This document shows, in pieces, positions 1-6,992 of a stretch of 9,487 nucleotides of DNA (the stretch's first letter is position 1; every line of letters starts with the position of its first letter). Made by a program: the position numbers and the translations under genes. The stretch comes from Bacteroidota bacterium. Lineage in GTDB: Bacteria; Bacteroidota; Bacteroidia; Bacteroidales; PUMT01. The stretch spans positions 1-9,487 of the forward strand of contig PXAP01000273.1 of the NCBI GenBank assembly GCA_003567115.1, written 5' to 3'. The notes under the pieces are model-generated. The model was not told the origin of the DNA. It did no database searches and saw only the letters and a list, made by a program, of their open reading frames with translations.

Positions 1-121
1 ATCAAGTTAATATTCAATTAATTATGTTTAGCAGGTAATTCATGTTCAGTATTTCAAATGGATGGATCCCCCTGTTTTATTTATTTTATTTTGTGAGACG
101 CAGTATCATGGGGATTCATCC
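1..121. repeat. Tandem hairpin repeat, copy 1
   Basis: First of two direct copies spaced exactly 136 bases apart (position 1 aligns with 137). It may extend left of the window. Over positions 1-59 I count 4 differences from copy 2. Bases 60-74 (GGATGGATCCCCCTG) can pair with 107-121 (CATGGGGATTCATCC): 15 positions with one G-T pair and one mismatch, enclosing a 32-base AT-rich loop. No open reading frame fits it. It could be a structured RNA, a REP-like or MITE-like palindrome, or relics of a mobile element, given the dead transposase just downstream. The repeat is directly visible; the function is unknown. Confidence 0.85.
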
Positions 122-136
122 TAATAAAACAGGTTA

Positions 137-257
137 ATCAGGTTAATAATCAATTAATTATGTTTAGCAGGTAATTCATGTTCAGTGTTTCAAACGGATG
201 GATCCCCCTGGTTTGTTCATGTCTTTTTGTGTTACACAGTAACATGGGGATTCATTC
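137..257. repeat. Tandem hairpin repeat, copy 2
   Basis: Second copy of the unit. The arms are 196-210 and 243-257. The left arm is identical to copy 1. The right arm differs at one base (256, C to T), which turns a G-C pair into G-T and so keeps the stem. The loop (211-242) differs from copy 1 at 10 of 32 positions by my alignment, so the stem is far better conserved than the loop. Similarity ends after 257. The stretch 258-337 is AT-rich and holds nothing I can identify. Confidence 0.85.
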
Positions 258-337
258 GTATAAAGTATGTTTATCGTGCTTATATCTTTAATTTGGTGCG
301 GGTTTAATATTAGCCTGAATAATTTTCATAAAAAAGG

Positions 338-401
338 GGGGATTTTGTTCCTTAAAGTTGCTACAAAGTAGCATCTTTAAGGTGTTCAGAACAAAAACCC
401 C
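338..401. repeat. Long imperfect inverted repeat before the transposase relic
   Basis: The outer arm GGGGATTTTGTTC (338-350) pairs with GAACAAAAACCCC (389-401), and the inner arm CTTAAAGTTGCTAC (351-364) pairs with GTAGCATCTTTAAG (368-381) around a 3-base loop. There is one mismatch in each part and a 7-base bulge (382-388). The structure ends eight bases before the transposase start codon at 410. In a transcript it would form a stable stem close to the start, which could limit translation of read-through RNA, as proposed for some insertion sequences. It could also be part of the element's left end. The pairing is visible; the role is inferred. Confidence 0.7.
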
Positions 402-409
402 TTTGTACA

Positions 410-1075
410 ATGATAGAAAGAATTTCGCAGAATTCCTCACAACAACTCCCTCTTCTCCCGGTAAAAAACAAAGACGTCTCCTTATCCTTCACTAGCCAAT
501 GTATCAGCAGTGACGGCGGCTTACTACTATTAAGAGAGCTTGACATCAAACCGGGCCTTGTTGAATCCATAAGTGTCTTTATGTAAGACACAAGAGACCA
601 TCGATATATCGATCATGAGATGCAAGAGTTGATTGCACAACGAGTCTACCAAATAGCTGCAGGCTATGAAGATTGTAATTATTGCTACATGCCCCTTCAT
701 ATTTATGAAGGCCTCTCCGGCAAGTTGATTACAACCATATTGAAACCAGGCCGTCGCAGCAAGCAGGCTGAAACAGGCAATTTGCTTATAAAGATTATAA
801 AGTATCTCCGTCAAAGATGGACCAAAACTACTATCATTGTACACGGTGACAGTCATTTCACCTCGGGCGATCTTATGGACTGGTGTCATGATAAGGAAAA
901 AGTTAATTTTATCACAGGCTTAGCCGGCAATGCCAAACTCAAAGGAAAAGCACAAGTCACCATTAAAAGTGCAGAGCGCGAGTTCGGGCAATACGGCAAA
1001 CCAGTAAAAAGATACCACGTTTGTTTTTACATTCCATGGCTTATATTTCTTAAATTTGAGTTTATGAATTATTGA
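410..1075 (+). pseudogene. Degenerate IS1380-type transposase
   Basis: Remnant of a DDE transposase of the IS1380 type, recognised from three family-like blocks in one frame: an N-terminal S-S-D-G-G-L-L-L-L-R-E segment (about 506-540), an E-L-I-A-Q-R-V-Y-Q-I-A-x-G-Y-E-D segment (626-673), and P-L-H-I-Y-E-G followed by H-G-D-S-H-F and D-W-C (692-890). Three lesions are visible. An in-frame TAA sits at 584-586. An internal deletion at about 679/680 joins G-Y-E-D-C-N directly to Y-C-Y-M-P-L-H-I-Y; intact relatives have roughly 80 or more residues there, including the first catalytic aspartate. After K-R-Y-H (about 1017) homology is lost and the last 18 or so codons look unrelated, so the C-terminal third with the final catalytic residue is missing. 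It cannot encode an active enzyme. The family is recognised by eye; the exact IS name is not determined. Confidence 0.85.
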
Positions 1076-1225
1076 GGTTAATCATGCTGTACGCCTGTTG
1101 TCCGTTAATGTACACCTTTTCTACAATGGTGATTTTTTTGCACTTTTCAAAAAACTAATATACAGCTAAATATGACTGGTGGCATATAAATTGATAGAAT
1201 TCATAATCAAATAAAAATAATTGAT

Positions 1226-2485
1226 ATGTACAGACACATACTTACAGCCATTATGGCTGCTATGATTATTACTCCGCTTTATGCCCAAAATGAAGGAGAT
1301 GATCCCGTTGAGACACGGCCGTTCCAGTTAAGTATTTTTCCTTTTATAGGTACTGAGGGCATTTACAGCCATAACTATATATACAATATGTCAATTAACC
1401 TGTTTGCGGGTTTTACCGGCGGTGTGGACGGAGTTGAACTGGGAGGCTTTATCAATATTAACCGTTACAGCATGAGCGGGATTCAGGTTTCAGGATTCGG
1501 GAACATTGTAAACGGGGAGGTTGAGGGAGTGCAAATGGCCGGGTTTTTAAATGTAAGTAATTCATTTACAGAAGGTGTTCAGGGTTCAGGGTTCATCAAT
1601 GTTGTGAATTCCGGCGCCAGAATTTTGCAGGGCTCCGGATTCGGAAATATCATAAACGGCGATGCCAGTGGTATACAGGCGGCCGGGTTTGGCAATGTTA
1701 TAAACGGCGATGCTGAAATTATCCAGGCTTCGGGCTTTGGCAATGCTGCCAGGGGAAGTGTCACGGGCCTGCAGGCAGCCGGGTTCGGCAATGTTGCCGG
1801 AGGGAACCTTAACGGCTTGCAGGCGGCCGGGTTTGGCAATGTTACCGGAAGAAAGATCAGGGGCATACAGGCTGCCGGGTTCGGCAATATTTCCAATGAG
1901 GTAGAGGGAATTCAGATGGCAGGGTTTTTGAATGTTGCAAGAAATGTAAAGGGGATGCAGATTGGTTTTATCAATGTAGCAGACTCGATTGACGGCATTC
2001 CGCTTGGTTTTCTAAGTATTGTAAGAGATGGTTACAGGAAGCTGGAACTGTCTGCGGGAGATGCGATGAATTTAAATTTAGGTTTTAAAATAGGGGTCAG
2101 AAGGTTTTATAATATATTTAGTGCAGGGACTCATTTTACGGGAGGAAATTCAGTTTATTCGCTCGGTTATGGAATTGGCTCGGAATTTTATTTGCCGGAC
2201 AACCGTTTTATTAATGCAGAGATTCACACCCATCAGCTTTTCCGGGACAGATTATGGGATGAACATTTGAATGCGCTCAATCAGTTAAAAATAACCTATG
2301 CAATAAACCTGAATGAGAGGTGGCAGTTTTTCGCCGGTCCGGTTCTGAATTTTCAGGTTACCCGCCTGGATACAGAGGAGGATAGCAGGATTGACACGGC
2401 CCCTTATAGTCTACTGGAGTTTAGCTGCAGGAATACTGAAACCACAGTTTGGCTCGGAGTCAATGCAGGACTGAGGTTCTGGTAA
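1226..2485 (+). CDS. Secreted surface protein with 13 G-F-G-N repeats
   Basis: 419 residues. An N-terminal signal peptide (about 1-20, ending P-L-Y-A before Q-N) predicts export. Residues 67-269 are thirteen tandem units with a 16-residue period, shortening to 14-15 at the end, with consensus x-x-G-[IVL]-Q-x-[AS]-G-F-[GLI]-N-[IV]-x-x-G-x. Such short regular repeats suggest a beta-solenoid or beta-roll. Residues about 270-419 are rich in alternating aromatic and polar residues (for example L-G-F-K-I-G-V, Y-G-I-G-S-E-F-Y-L, F-F-A-G-P-V-L) and end G-L-R-F-W. A terminal aromatic after amphipathic strands fits an outer-membrane beta-barrel or barrel-like end. The pattern resembles the LA_2272-type surface-repeat proteins annotated in Leptospira and Bacteroidota, whose function is unknown. 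No Shine-Dalgarno precedes the ATG, as usual in this phylum. It stands alone, followed by a terminator at 2634. Export and surface location are inferred; ligand or role cannot be given. Confidence 0.85.
   Translation: MYRHILTAIMAAMIITPLYAQNEGDDPVETRPFQLSIFPFIGTEGIYSHNYIYNMSINLFAGFTGGVDGVELGGFININRYSMSGIQVSGFGNIVNGEVEGVQMAGFLNVSNSFTEGVQGSGFINVVNSGARILQGSGFGNIINGDASGIQAAGFGNVINGDAEIIQASGFGNAARGSVTGLQAAGFGNVAGGNLNGLQAAGFGNVTGRKIRGIQAAGFGNISNEVEGIQMAGFLNVARNVKGMQIGFINVADSIDGIPLGFLSIVRDGYRKLELSAGDAMNLNLGFKIGVRRFYNIFSAGTHFTGGNSVYSLGYGIGSEFYLPDNRFINAEIHTHQLFRDRLWDEHLNALNQLKITYAINLNERWQFFAGPVLNFQVTRLDTEEDSRIDTAPYSLLEFSCRNTETTVWLGVNAGLRFW
1424..2032 (+). repeat. 48-bp coding repeat array (13 units)
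   Basis: DNA-level tandem array encoding the G-I-Q-A-A-G-F-G-N units. Units 6, 8, 9 and 10 keep a nearly identical core, CAGGCGGCCGGGTTTGGCAA with one or two changes (around 1675-1695, 1771-1791, 1819-1839 and 1867-1887). The outer units have diverged more. Units 1-9 are 48 bp, units 10 and 11 are 45 bp, unit 12 is 42 bp and unit 13 is 45 bp. The array is locally GC-rich against an AT-rich background. Near-identical central cores suggest expansion by slippage or unequal exchange, or gene conversion among units. Confidence 0.85.
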
Positions 2486-2544
2486 AAATAATTTAATATA
2501 TTTTAACACAATCAACTCAATAAGAAAGTTCAAATTTAGTTTTT

Positions 2545-2576
2545 AAGATGGTTAGGTTTAAAATGAGTTCCATCTT
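2545..2576. repeat. Small inverted repeat
   Basis: AAGATGG (2545-2551) and CCATCTT (2570-2576) are perfect complements separated by 18 bases. There is no T-tract, so it is not an intrinsic terminator by itself. It lies in the 3' region of the surface-repeat gene. Confidence 0.5.
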
Positions 2577-2604
2577 GATTTAGGTTAATTTGGTTTTCAT
2601 AAGT

Positions 2605-2622
2605 TTTAGGTTTAGGTTTAGG
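2605..2622 (+). repeat. TTTAGG hexamer array
   Basis: Three perfect head-to-tail TTTAGG units. Related GTTAGGTTTA and TTTAGGTTAA words occur just upstream (about 2551-2560 and 2579-2588). It is noncoding and lies between the surface-repeat gene and its terminator. It may be simple slippage DNA; no function is supported. Confidence 0.75.
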
Positions 2623-2633
2623 TTAACAATGGA

Positions 2634-2672
2634 TTAAAGGGGGAGCACAGCAGTGCCTCCCTTTAATTTTTT
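2634..2672 (+). terminator. Rho-independent terminator
   Basis: TTAAAGGGGGAGCAC pairs with GTGCCTCCCTTTAA to give a 14-pair stem (one G-T pair, one bulged A at 2644) around the loop AGCA (2649-2652), directly followed by six T (2667-2672). It is oriented to end transcription of the surface-repeat gene about 150 bases after its stop codon. It may also shield that gene's strand from the convergent hydF. Confidence 0.85.
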
Positions 2673-2725
2673 ATATGCCGGGCATAGTTTTTCATCTAAA
2701 GGGCGCAAGTCCCTTACACGCTGGA

Positions 2726-2742
2726 CTGACAGGGGGTGTCAG
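2726..2742 (-). other. Short hairpin downstream of hydF
   Basis: CTGACA (2726-2731) and TGTCAG (2737-2742) form a perfect 6-bp stem with a 5-base loop, 25 bases past the hydF stop on the minus strand. No T-run follows on that strand, so it may be an mRNA 3'-end stabiliser or nothing. A second minor palindrome, TATGCC-G-GGCATA, lies at 2674-2686. Confidence 0.35.
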
Positions 2743-2766
2743 CGATAATCAGGGAGTTTTCTTCTG

Positions 2767-3999
2767 TTAAAGATAACTGCCGGCACTTTCGTGCAGATCT
2801 GCAAATGGTGCAACGGCACGCTTATAAATACCCTGAACCCAGGCAATAGCCATTCCGTAGTTGGTAACCGGGACACCTGCATCAGCTGCCCGCCTTATGC
2901 GGTTATTGAGCTGCCTGCGCGTAATTACACATCCCCCGCATTGAATTACCAGCGCATAATCGGTTACCGGACGGGGCACATCACCCAGTCCCCCGACAAC
3001 ATCAAATTCCAGATGTTTGCCGGTAAAGTTGCTGATCCATCTGGGAATCTTGACCCTTCCTATATCATCACATGAAATATGATGGGTGCATGACTCAAGT
3101 ATCAGGAGCCGGTCGTTGTTATTAAGTTCCGATATTTTGGGGGTGCCTTTAAGGTACAGCTCAAAATTGCCTTTGTACCTTGCAAGAACTATACTGAAGC
3201 TTGTAAGCGGAATATCATGCGGTACTGAAGCATCTGCCTTTATGAAGATCTGGCTGTCTGTTATGGCAAGTTTCGGTTTTATTCCTGTTTTTCTTAAAAA
3301 GGCATCCACCTCTTTTTCCTTTAAAACCACTGCCACACAGTCGTTATCCAGTAAGTCCCGTATAACCTGCACCTGCGGCAGTATTAGTCTCCCGGCAGGC
3401 GCCTGCACATCGATAGGGGTGATAAGCAATACTATATCTCCGTAGTTCAGAAGATCACCGATAAGGCCGGGGGATTTCCATGCTGAGCCGGGTATGGCAG
3501 ATCTTATTGCAGAAATTATTTCTTCCGGGTATTCGCCGTTTTTGCTGCTGAATTCAACTATCCTGGCCCCTGTATATTCGCGGATCCTGGTTTTGGTATC
3601 TTCCCTGAGTCTTTCAATGTCGGTTTTATTATATACAATAATAAAGGGCAGGTCCAGCCTTTTGAATTCCCTGACCAGTTTTTTTTCAGGTTCACCAAAA
3701 CGGTTATGTGTTATAACCATAATGGCAAGGTCAACATTGTTAAGACTTTCTAATGTCCGGGCAATTCTTTTTTTACCCAGTTGACCCCTGTCGTCAGAAC
3801 CGGCTGTATCTATAAGCACTACCGGACCGAAACCGGTTATCTCAAAAGATTTCTTCACAGGATCGGTTGTGGTTCCCGGCACTTCCGACACTATTGCAAT
3901 ATCATGTCCTGCAAGAATGTTGATAAGAGTGCTTTTACCATTATTGCGGCGCCCGTAAATGCCGATATGAGGTTTGCTCTCTTTGCCTTTTTGTATCAT
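2767..3999 (-). CDS. hydF: [FeFe]-hydrogenase H-cluster maturation GTPase HydF
   Basis: 410 residues, the usual HydF length. HydF is the cytoplasmic scaffold on which the two-iron subcluster made with HydE and HydG is assembled before transfer to apo-hydrogenase. The N-terminal GTPase domain (about 1-170) has P-loop G-R-R-N-N-G-K-S (16-23), switch I P-G-T-T-T-D-P (41-47), G3 D-T-A-G (64-67), G4 N-K-T-D (124-127) and an S-S-K G5-like element (151-153). A central dimerisation region follows (about 180-275). The C-terminal cluster-binding domain carries C304-x-H306 and C354-x-x-C357, the family's FeS ligand pattern, so the protein appears fully functional. No HydE, HydG or hydrogenase subunit is in the window. 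It is transcribed alone here, divergent from the glycosyltransferase pair with 117 bases between the ATGs, and its start lacks a Shine-Dalgarno. The call is firm on motifs and length. Confidence 0.96.
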   Translation of the reverse strand: MIQKGKESKPHIGIYGRRNNGKSTLINILAGHDIAIVSEVPGTTTDPVKKSFEITGFGPVVLIDTAGSDDRGQLGKKRIARTLESLNNVDLAIMVITHNRFGEPEKKLVREFKRLDLPFIIVYNKTDIERLREDTKTRIREYTGARIVEFSSKNGEYPEEIISAIRSAIPGSAWKSPGLIGDLLNYGDIVLLITPIDVQAPAGRLILPQVQVIRDLLDNDCVAVVLKEKEVDAFLRKTGIKPKLAITDSQIFIKADASVPHDIPLTSFSIVLARYKGNFELYLKGTPKISELNNNDRLLILESCTHHISCDDIGRVKIPRWISNFTGKHLEFDVVGGLGDVPRPVTDYALVIQCGGCVITRRQLNNRIRRAADAGVPVTNYGMAIAWVQGIYKRAVAPFADLHESAGSYL

Positions 4000-4074
4000 A
4001 ATTATATTTATGACATTGCTAAAATACGGTTTTTAAAATTCTTGTATAGTTAATCTTAAAACGCCCTGAAGATT

Positions 4075-4107
4075 TTTGTATTTTTATAATTGTAAAAATA
4101 CTATTTG
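4075..4107 (+). promoter_or_regulatory. Candidate Bacteroidota-type promoter
   Basis: TTTG at 4075-4078 followed after 20 bases by TACTATTTG (4099-4107). This resembles the Bacteroidota sigma-ABfr pattern TTTG-N19-21-TAnnTTTG, except for one extra base inside the -7 box. It would start RNA around 4112-4116, right at the first ATG of the GT-C gene, implying a very short or absent leader or use of the ATG at 4126. Visible match only. Confidence 0.35.
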
Positions 4108-4116
4108 TATGATATT

Positions 4117-5886
4117 ATGAGACATATGCAATTGCTTAATTGCACAACTGCCCTGATTGGCAGAAATCTAGTCAATATTTCCACTGGTCTGGTGCTGGTA
4201 TTGGTCCTTATTACCAATTTCAGGCATGCCAGATACAATCAACCTGAAGGTGTGATAGAATGGGATGTAAAATCCTATTATGCCTTTCTTCCTGCGGTTT
4301 TTATATACAATGATCTTTCTCTTGAATTCCGCCGGGAGAACATTGATAAATTTGGTGAGCTTATATGGCCGGTAGAAACTCCCACGGGCAGACAGGCTAT
4401 TGTAACCACCACGGGGATGGCTTTTCTGTATTCCCCGTTTTTTGCGGCAGCTCATTTGGCGGCAAAAATCAGCAGCTATGAAGCTGACGGATATTCCCGG
4501 CCATACAGGGTTGCACTTACCTTTGGTGCCCTGTTTTATCTCTGGGCGGGTCTGATTTTTATGCAACGGGTTTTGAGAAGATACTTCGGCGAATATATAG
4601 TTGCCGCCACCATACTTGCCATCGCACTGGGAACTAACCTGTTCTATTATTCCAGTTACGAAGCTGCCATGACCCATGTGTATAATTTTGCCCTTATCGC
4701 AGTTTTTATATGGCTTATTATAAGGTTTTACGATAGTCCTTCTACTGGCTTTGCCATACTGGCAGGACTTTTATCCGGATTAATTACCCTGATAAGGCCG
4801 GTCAATATAATTGTATTGATTTTGTTTTTTTTCTGGGGCACAAAAAACCTGAAGGATATAAGAGAACGGTTTCTCTTTTTTTCAGCCAGGTACCGGCTGG
4901 TTCTTTTGATGGCACTCGCGTTTGTACTGGTATGGCTGCCTCAGTTTATATACTGGTACTGGGTTTCAGGCAGGATCTTCTATTTCTCATACGGCGAACT
5001 GGGAGGAAGATTTTTCTTCAGTAATCCCCAGATATTCAATATTTTATTCAGCATAAAAAAGGGCTGGCTGGTATATACACCAATAATGTTATTTTCCCTT
5101 GCGGGGATAATTATACTTTTTGCAAGAAAGTCTGGTATGGCACTGGCAATAACGGTCTTTACAATCCTTAATATATATATACTTTCTTCATGGTGGAACT
5201 GGTGGTATGGCGGGGGATTCGGGCTGAGATCCTTTATAGATTCCTACGCCCTGCTGGCCATTCCGTTTGCTGCTTTCCTTGATTATGCGAACCGTCACTG
5301 GAGGTTATTGCGTTTTCCGGTTATGGGTCTGATGGCTATACTGCTGTTTTATAATCTGTTCCAGACCCGTCAGTATGTGAACAATGCCATACACTGGTGG
5401 TGGATGAACCGGGAGGCATACGCGGAAACATTTCTCCGGCTGCATCCTACTGAAAGGTTCTGGGATTTGATTACCCTTCCCGATCATGAACTTGCCCGGC
5501 AGGGCATCTACAGGAAGGTACGTCCTGAACCCCGGATAAGGGAGAATGGAGGGGACTGGCACACATCTCCGCCGTATGAAGAGCTGATAATATGGATCAA
5601 AGATAAACTGAAAGATGAAAAGGGATTGATCGGGAAATTGTCAGCCCGGGCCGAATATTCTGATATGGATTCAATTTCAATTCTAAGAGCAGAAGCGTAT
5701 AAAAGATTTGAAACCAAAGGGAGAGATCATTATGAAAGGCTGTGGGCTTTAGACCTGATAATGAAAGAGATCAAAGGCAATCCTGATATGACGGATTATA
5801 TCATGGAAAAAGCTGAAAAAAACAATATTCCATTTGATTCCATGCTTTATCTTGATGCAGTATGGATTTATGAAAACCAGAGATAA
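4117..5886 (+). CDS. Multi-pass membrane protein, GT-C glycosyltransferase type
   Basis: 589 residues from the ATG at 4117. A TTG at 4105 and an ATG at 4126 are other possible starts; I prefer ATG because no ribosome site supports TTG. About ten hydrophobic segments fill residues 18-405, followed by a soluble, charged tail of roughly 170 residues. GT-C hallmarks are an acidic pair in the first loop after TM1 (E48-W-D50), a G-R-Q-A-I-V...Y-S-P-F-F segment (91-109), an L-I-R-P motif after a glycine-rich helix, and W-W-N-W-W-Y-G-G-G-F-G-L-R (359-371), which resembles the W-x-G-G-x-x-G-x-R signature of bacterial polyprenyl-phosphate-sugar-dependent transferases. Such enzymes use a lipid-linked sugar on the periplasmic face. 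The C-terminal end (about 535-589) carries a small helical module (K-G-N-P-D-M...K-A-E-K-N-N-I-P-F-D-S-M) that I recall from other Bacteroidota proteins. Its stop overlaps the next gene's start (TAATG), so the two are translationally coupled. Sugar and acceptor are unknown; the GT-C call is by motif and topology. Confidence 0.7.
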   Translation: MRHMQLLNCTTALIGRNLVNISTGLVLVLVLITNFRHARYNQPEGVIEWDVKSYYAFLPAVFIYNDLSLEFRRENIDKFGELIWPVETPTGRQAIVTTTGMAFLYSPFFAAAHLAAKISSYEADGYSRPYRVALTFGALFYLWAGLIFMQRVLRRYFGEYIVAATILAIALGTNLFYYSSYEAAMTHVYNFALIAVFIWLIIRFYDSPSTGFAILAGLLSGLITLIRPVNIIVLILFFFWGTKNLKDIRERFLFFSARYRLVLLMALAFVLVWLPQFIYWYWVSGRIFYFSYGELGGRFFFSNPQIFNILFSIKKGWLVYTPIMLFSLAGIIILFARKSGMALAITVFTILNIYILSSWWNWWYGGGFGLRSFIDSYALLAIPFAAFLDYANRHWRLLRFPVMGLMAILLFYNLFQTRQYVNNAIHWWWMNREAYAETFLRLHPTERFWDLITLPDHELARQGIYRKVRPEPRIRENGGDWHTSPPYEELIIWIKDKLKDEKGLIGKLSARAEYSDMDSISILRAEAYKRFETKGRDHYERLWALDLIMKEIKGNPDMTDYIMEKAEKNNIPFDSMLYLDAVWIYENQR

Positions 5887-6992
5887 TGATAGATAACAAA
5901 ACAGTTGCAGTTGTGGTACCTGCATTTAATGAAGAGACGCAGATTGGTGATGTAATTGAGCAGATGCCCGGTTTTGTAGACCGGATCGTTGTTGTTAACG
6001 ATTGCTCCACTGATAAAACCGGTGAAATTGTCAAACAATATTTTAAAACAGATCATAACAGGGGAATCATAATTGATAACATAAACACCAGGAAAATTGA
6101 GGGGCGGTATGAGAGAGCCAACAGAGAGCTTCAGAAGCAGTCAGCAGAAGAGATCAGGTTTTTCCCGCCATCGGAAATCATTAATACAGAACCGGAAAGA
6201 GAAAGGGTAATACTTATTTCCATGCAGCGCAACAGTGGTGTCGGATCGGCCATTGCCAGGGGGTACAAATGGTGTAAGGATCATGGCATTTATTGTGCTG
6301 CAGTAATGGCCGGTGACGGTCAGATGGATCCGGGTGAACTGGAGAGTATCTGTCTGCCGGTTATCAGGGAAGGGATAGATTATGTAAAGGGAAACAGGTT
6401 AATTCACAGGAGTTCGGGGCTGGTGGTACCGGGAACCAGGTTTTTCGGTAATTCGGTTTTGTCGATTCTTACCAAGCTGGCGTCAGGTTACTGGCAGGTA
6501 TCGGATGCTCAGACAGGATATACGGCAATATCAGTCAAGGCTTTAAATGCCATATCCCTGCATGAAATTTACAGTGGATACGGAATGCCCAATGATATGC
6601 TGGTAAAGTTAAATATTGCATTATGTACCATAAAGGAGGTAGAGATAAAACCGGTTTATGGCATTGGTGAAAAATCGAAGATGAACATTGCGGGAGTGAT
6701 ACCGCGGGTATCCTGGCTGTTATTCAAGTCTTTTTTTAAAAGGCTCTGGGGCAAATATTTCATAAGAGACTTTCACCCGCTGTTCATTCTGTACCACCTT
6801 GCTTTTATCCTGTTTTTTATGAGCATACCATTTGCCGTCAGGATACTATCCTATTATATTGCCCAGCCACCCGGAGAGAGGCCGATACTCAATTCATTAA
6901 TGTTCATATTCCTTATAGTAAGCTCCATGCAATCTCTTTTGTTTGCTATGTGGATGGATATTCAGGATAACCAGCACCTTTATCACCGCTGA
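5886..6992 (+). CDS. GT2 family glycosyltransferase with C-terminal membrane anchor
   Basis: 368 residues. The GT-A fold begins V-V-V-P-A-F-N-E-E (9-17), then N-D-C-S-T-D (38-43) for nucleotide binding and A-G-D-G-Q-M-D-P (142-149) with the metal-binding D-x-D-like acids. S-D-A-Q-T-G-Y and Y-G-M-P-N-D-M follow in the acceptor region. Two hydrophobic helices at about 300-325 and 338-360 anchor it in the inner membrane. This layout matches dolichyl/polyprenyl-phosphate sugar synthases, which load a sugar from a nucleotide donor onto a lipid phosphate at the cytoplasmic face; the carrier is inferred. Unusual is a charged insertion of about 55 residues (52-107, rich in E, R and K) between the second strand and M-Q-R-N-S-G-V-G-S-A. 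It starts one base inside the preceding gene, so it is co-expressed with the GT-C protein. Its last 47 bases overlap the opposing membrane-protein gene. Confidence 0.88.
   Translation: MIDNKTVAVVVPAFNEETQIGDVIEQMPGFVDRIVVVNDCSTDKTGEIVKQYFKTDHNRGIIIDNINTRKIEGRYERANRELQKQSAEEIRFFPPSEIINTEPERERVILISMQRNSGVGSAIARGYKWCKDHGIYCAAVMAGDGQMDPGELESICLPVIREGIDYVKGNRLIHRSSGLVVPGTRFFGNSVLSILTKLASGYWQVSDAQTGYTAISVKALNAISLHEIYSGYGMPNDMLVKLNIALCTIKEVEIKPVYGIGEKSKMNIAGVIPRVSWLLFKSFFKRLWGKYFIRDFHPLFILYHLAFILFFMSIPFAVRILSYYIAQPPGERPILNSLMFIFLIVSSMQSLLFAMWMDIQDNQHLYHR

Noticed and set aside
1..257. The two hairpin units as the start of a CRISPR array
   Set aside because: The repeated part is about 120 bp and directly adjoining, with no short constant repeat alternating with unique spacers.
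131..1084. The 10-mer AGGTTAATCA at 131-140 and 1075-1084, flanking the transposase relic, as a target-site duplication
   Set aside because: It is too long for an IS1380 duplication, AT-rich, and a 10-mer match is expected by chance in 9.5 kb. The left copy lies within the tandem repeat region.
1137..1166. Promoter for the surface-repeat gene: TTTG at 1137-1140 and TATACAGC at 1159-1166
   Set aside because: Spacing is near the expected range, but the second box matches the Bacteroidota consensus poorly. An exact TAAATTTG at 1051-1058 has no partner box at the right distance.
1579..1896. Open frame on the minus strand with repeated N-P-A-A-C units
   Set aside because: It is the antisense echo of the 48-bp repeats of the surface-protein gene; periodic DNA keeps all frames open.
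4019..4026. Minus-strand TATTTTAG as a -7 box for hydF
   Set aside because: It has one mismatch and no TTTG at the right distance upstream; the region is AT-rich, so matches arise easily.
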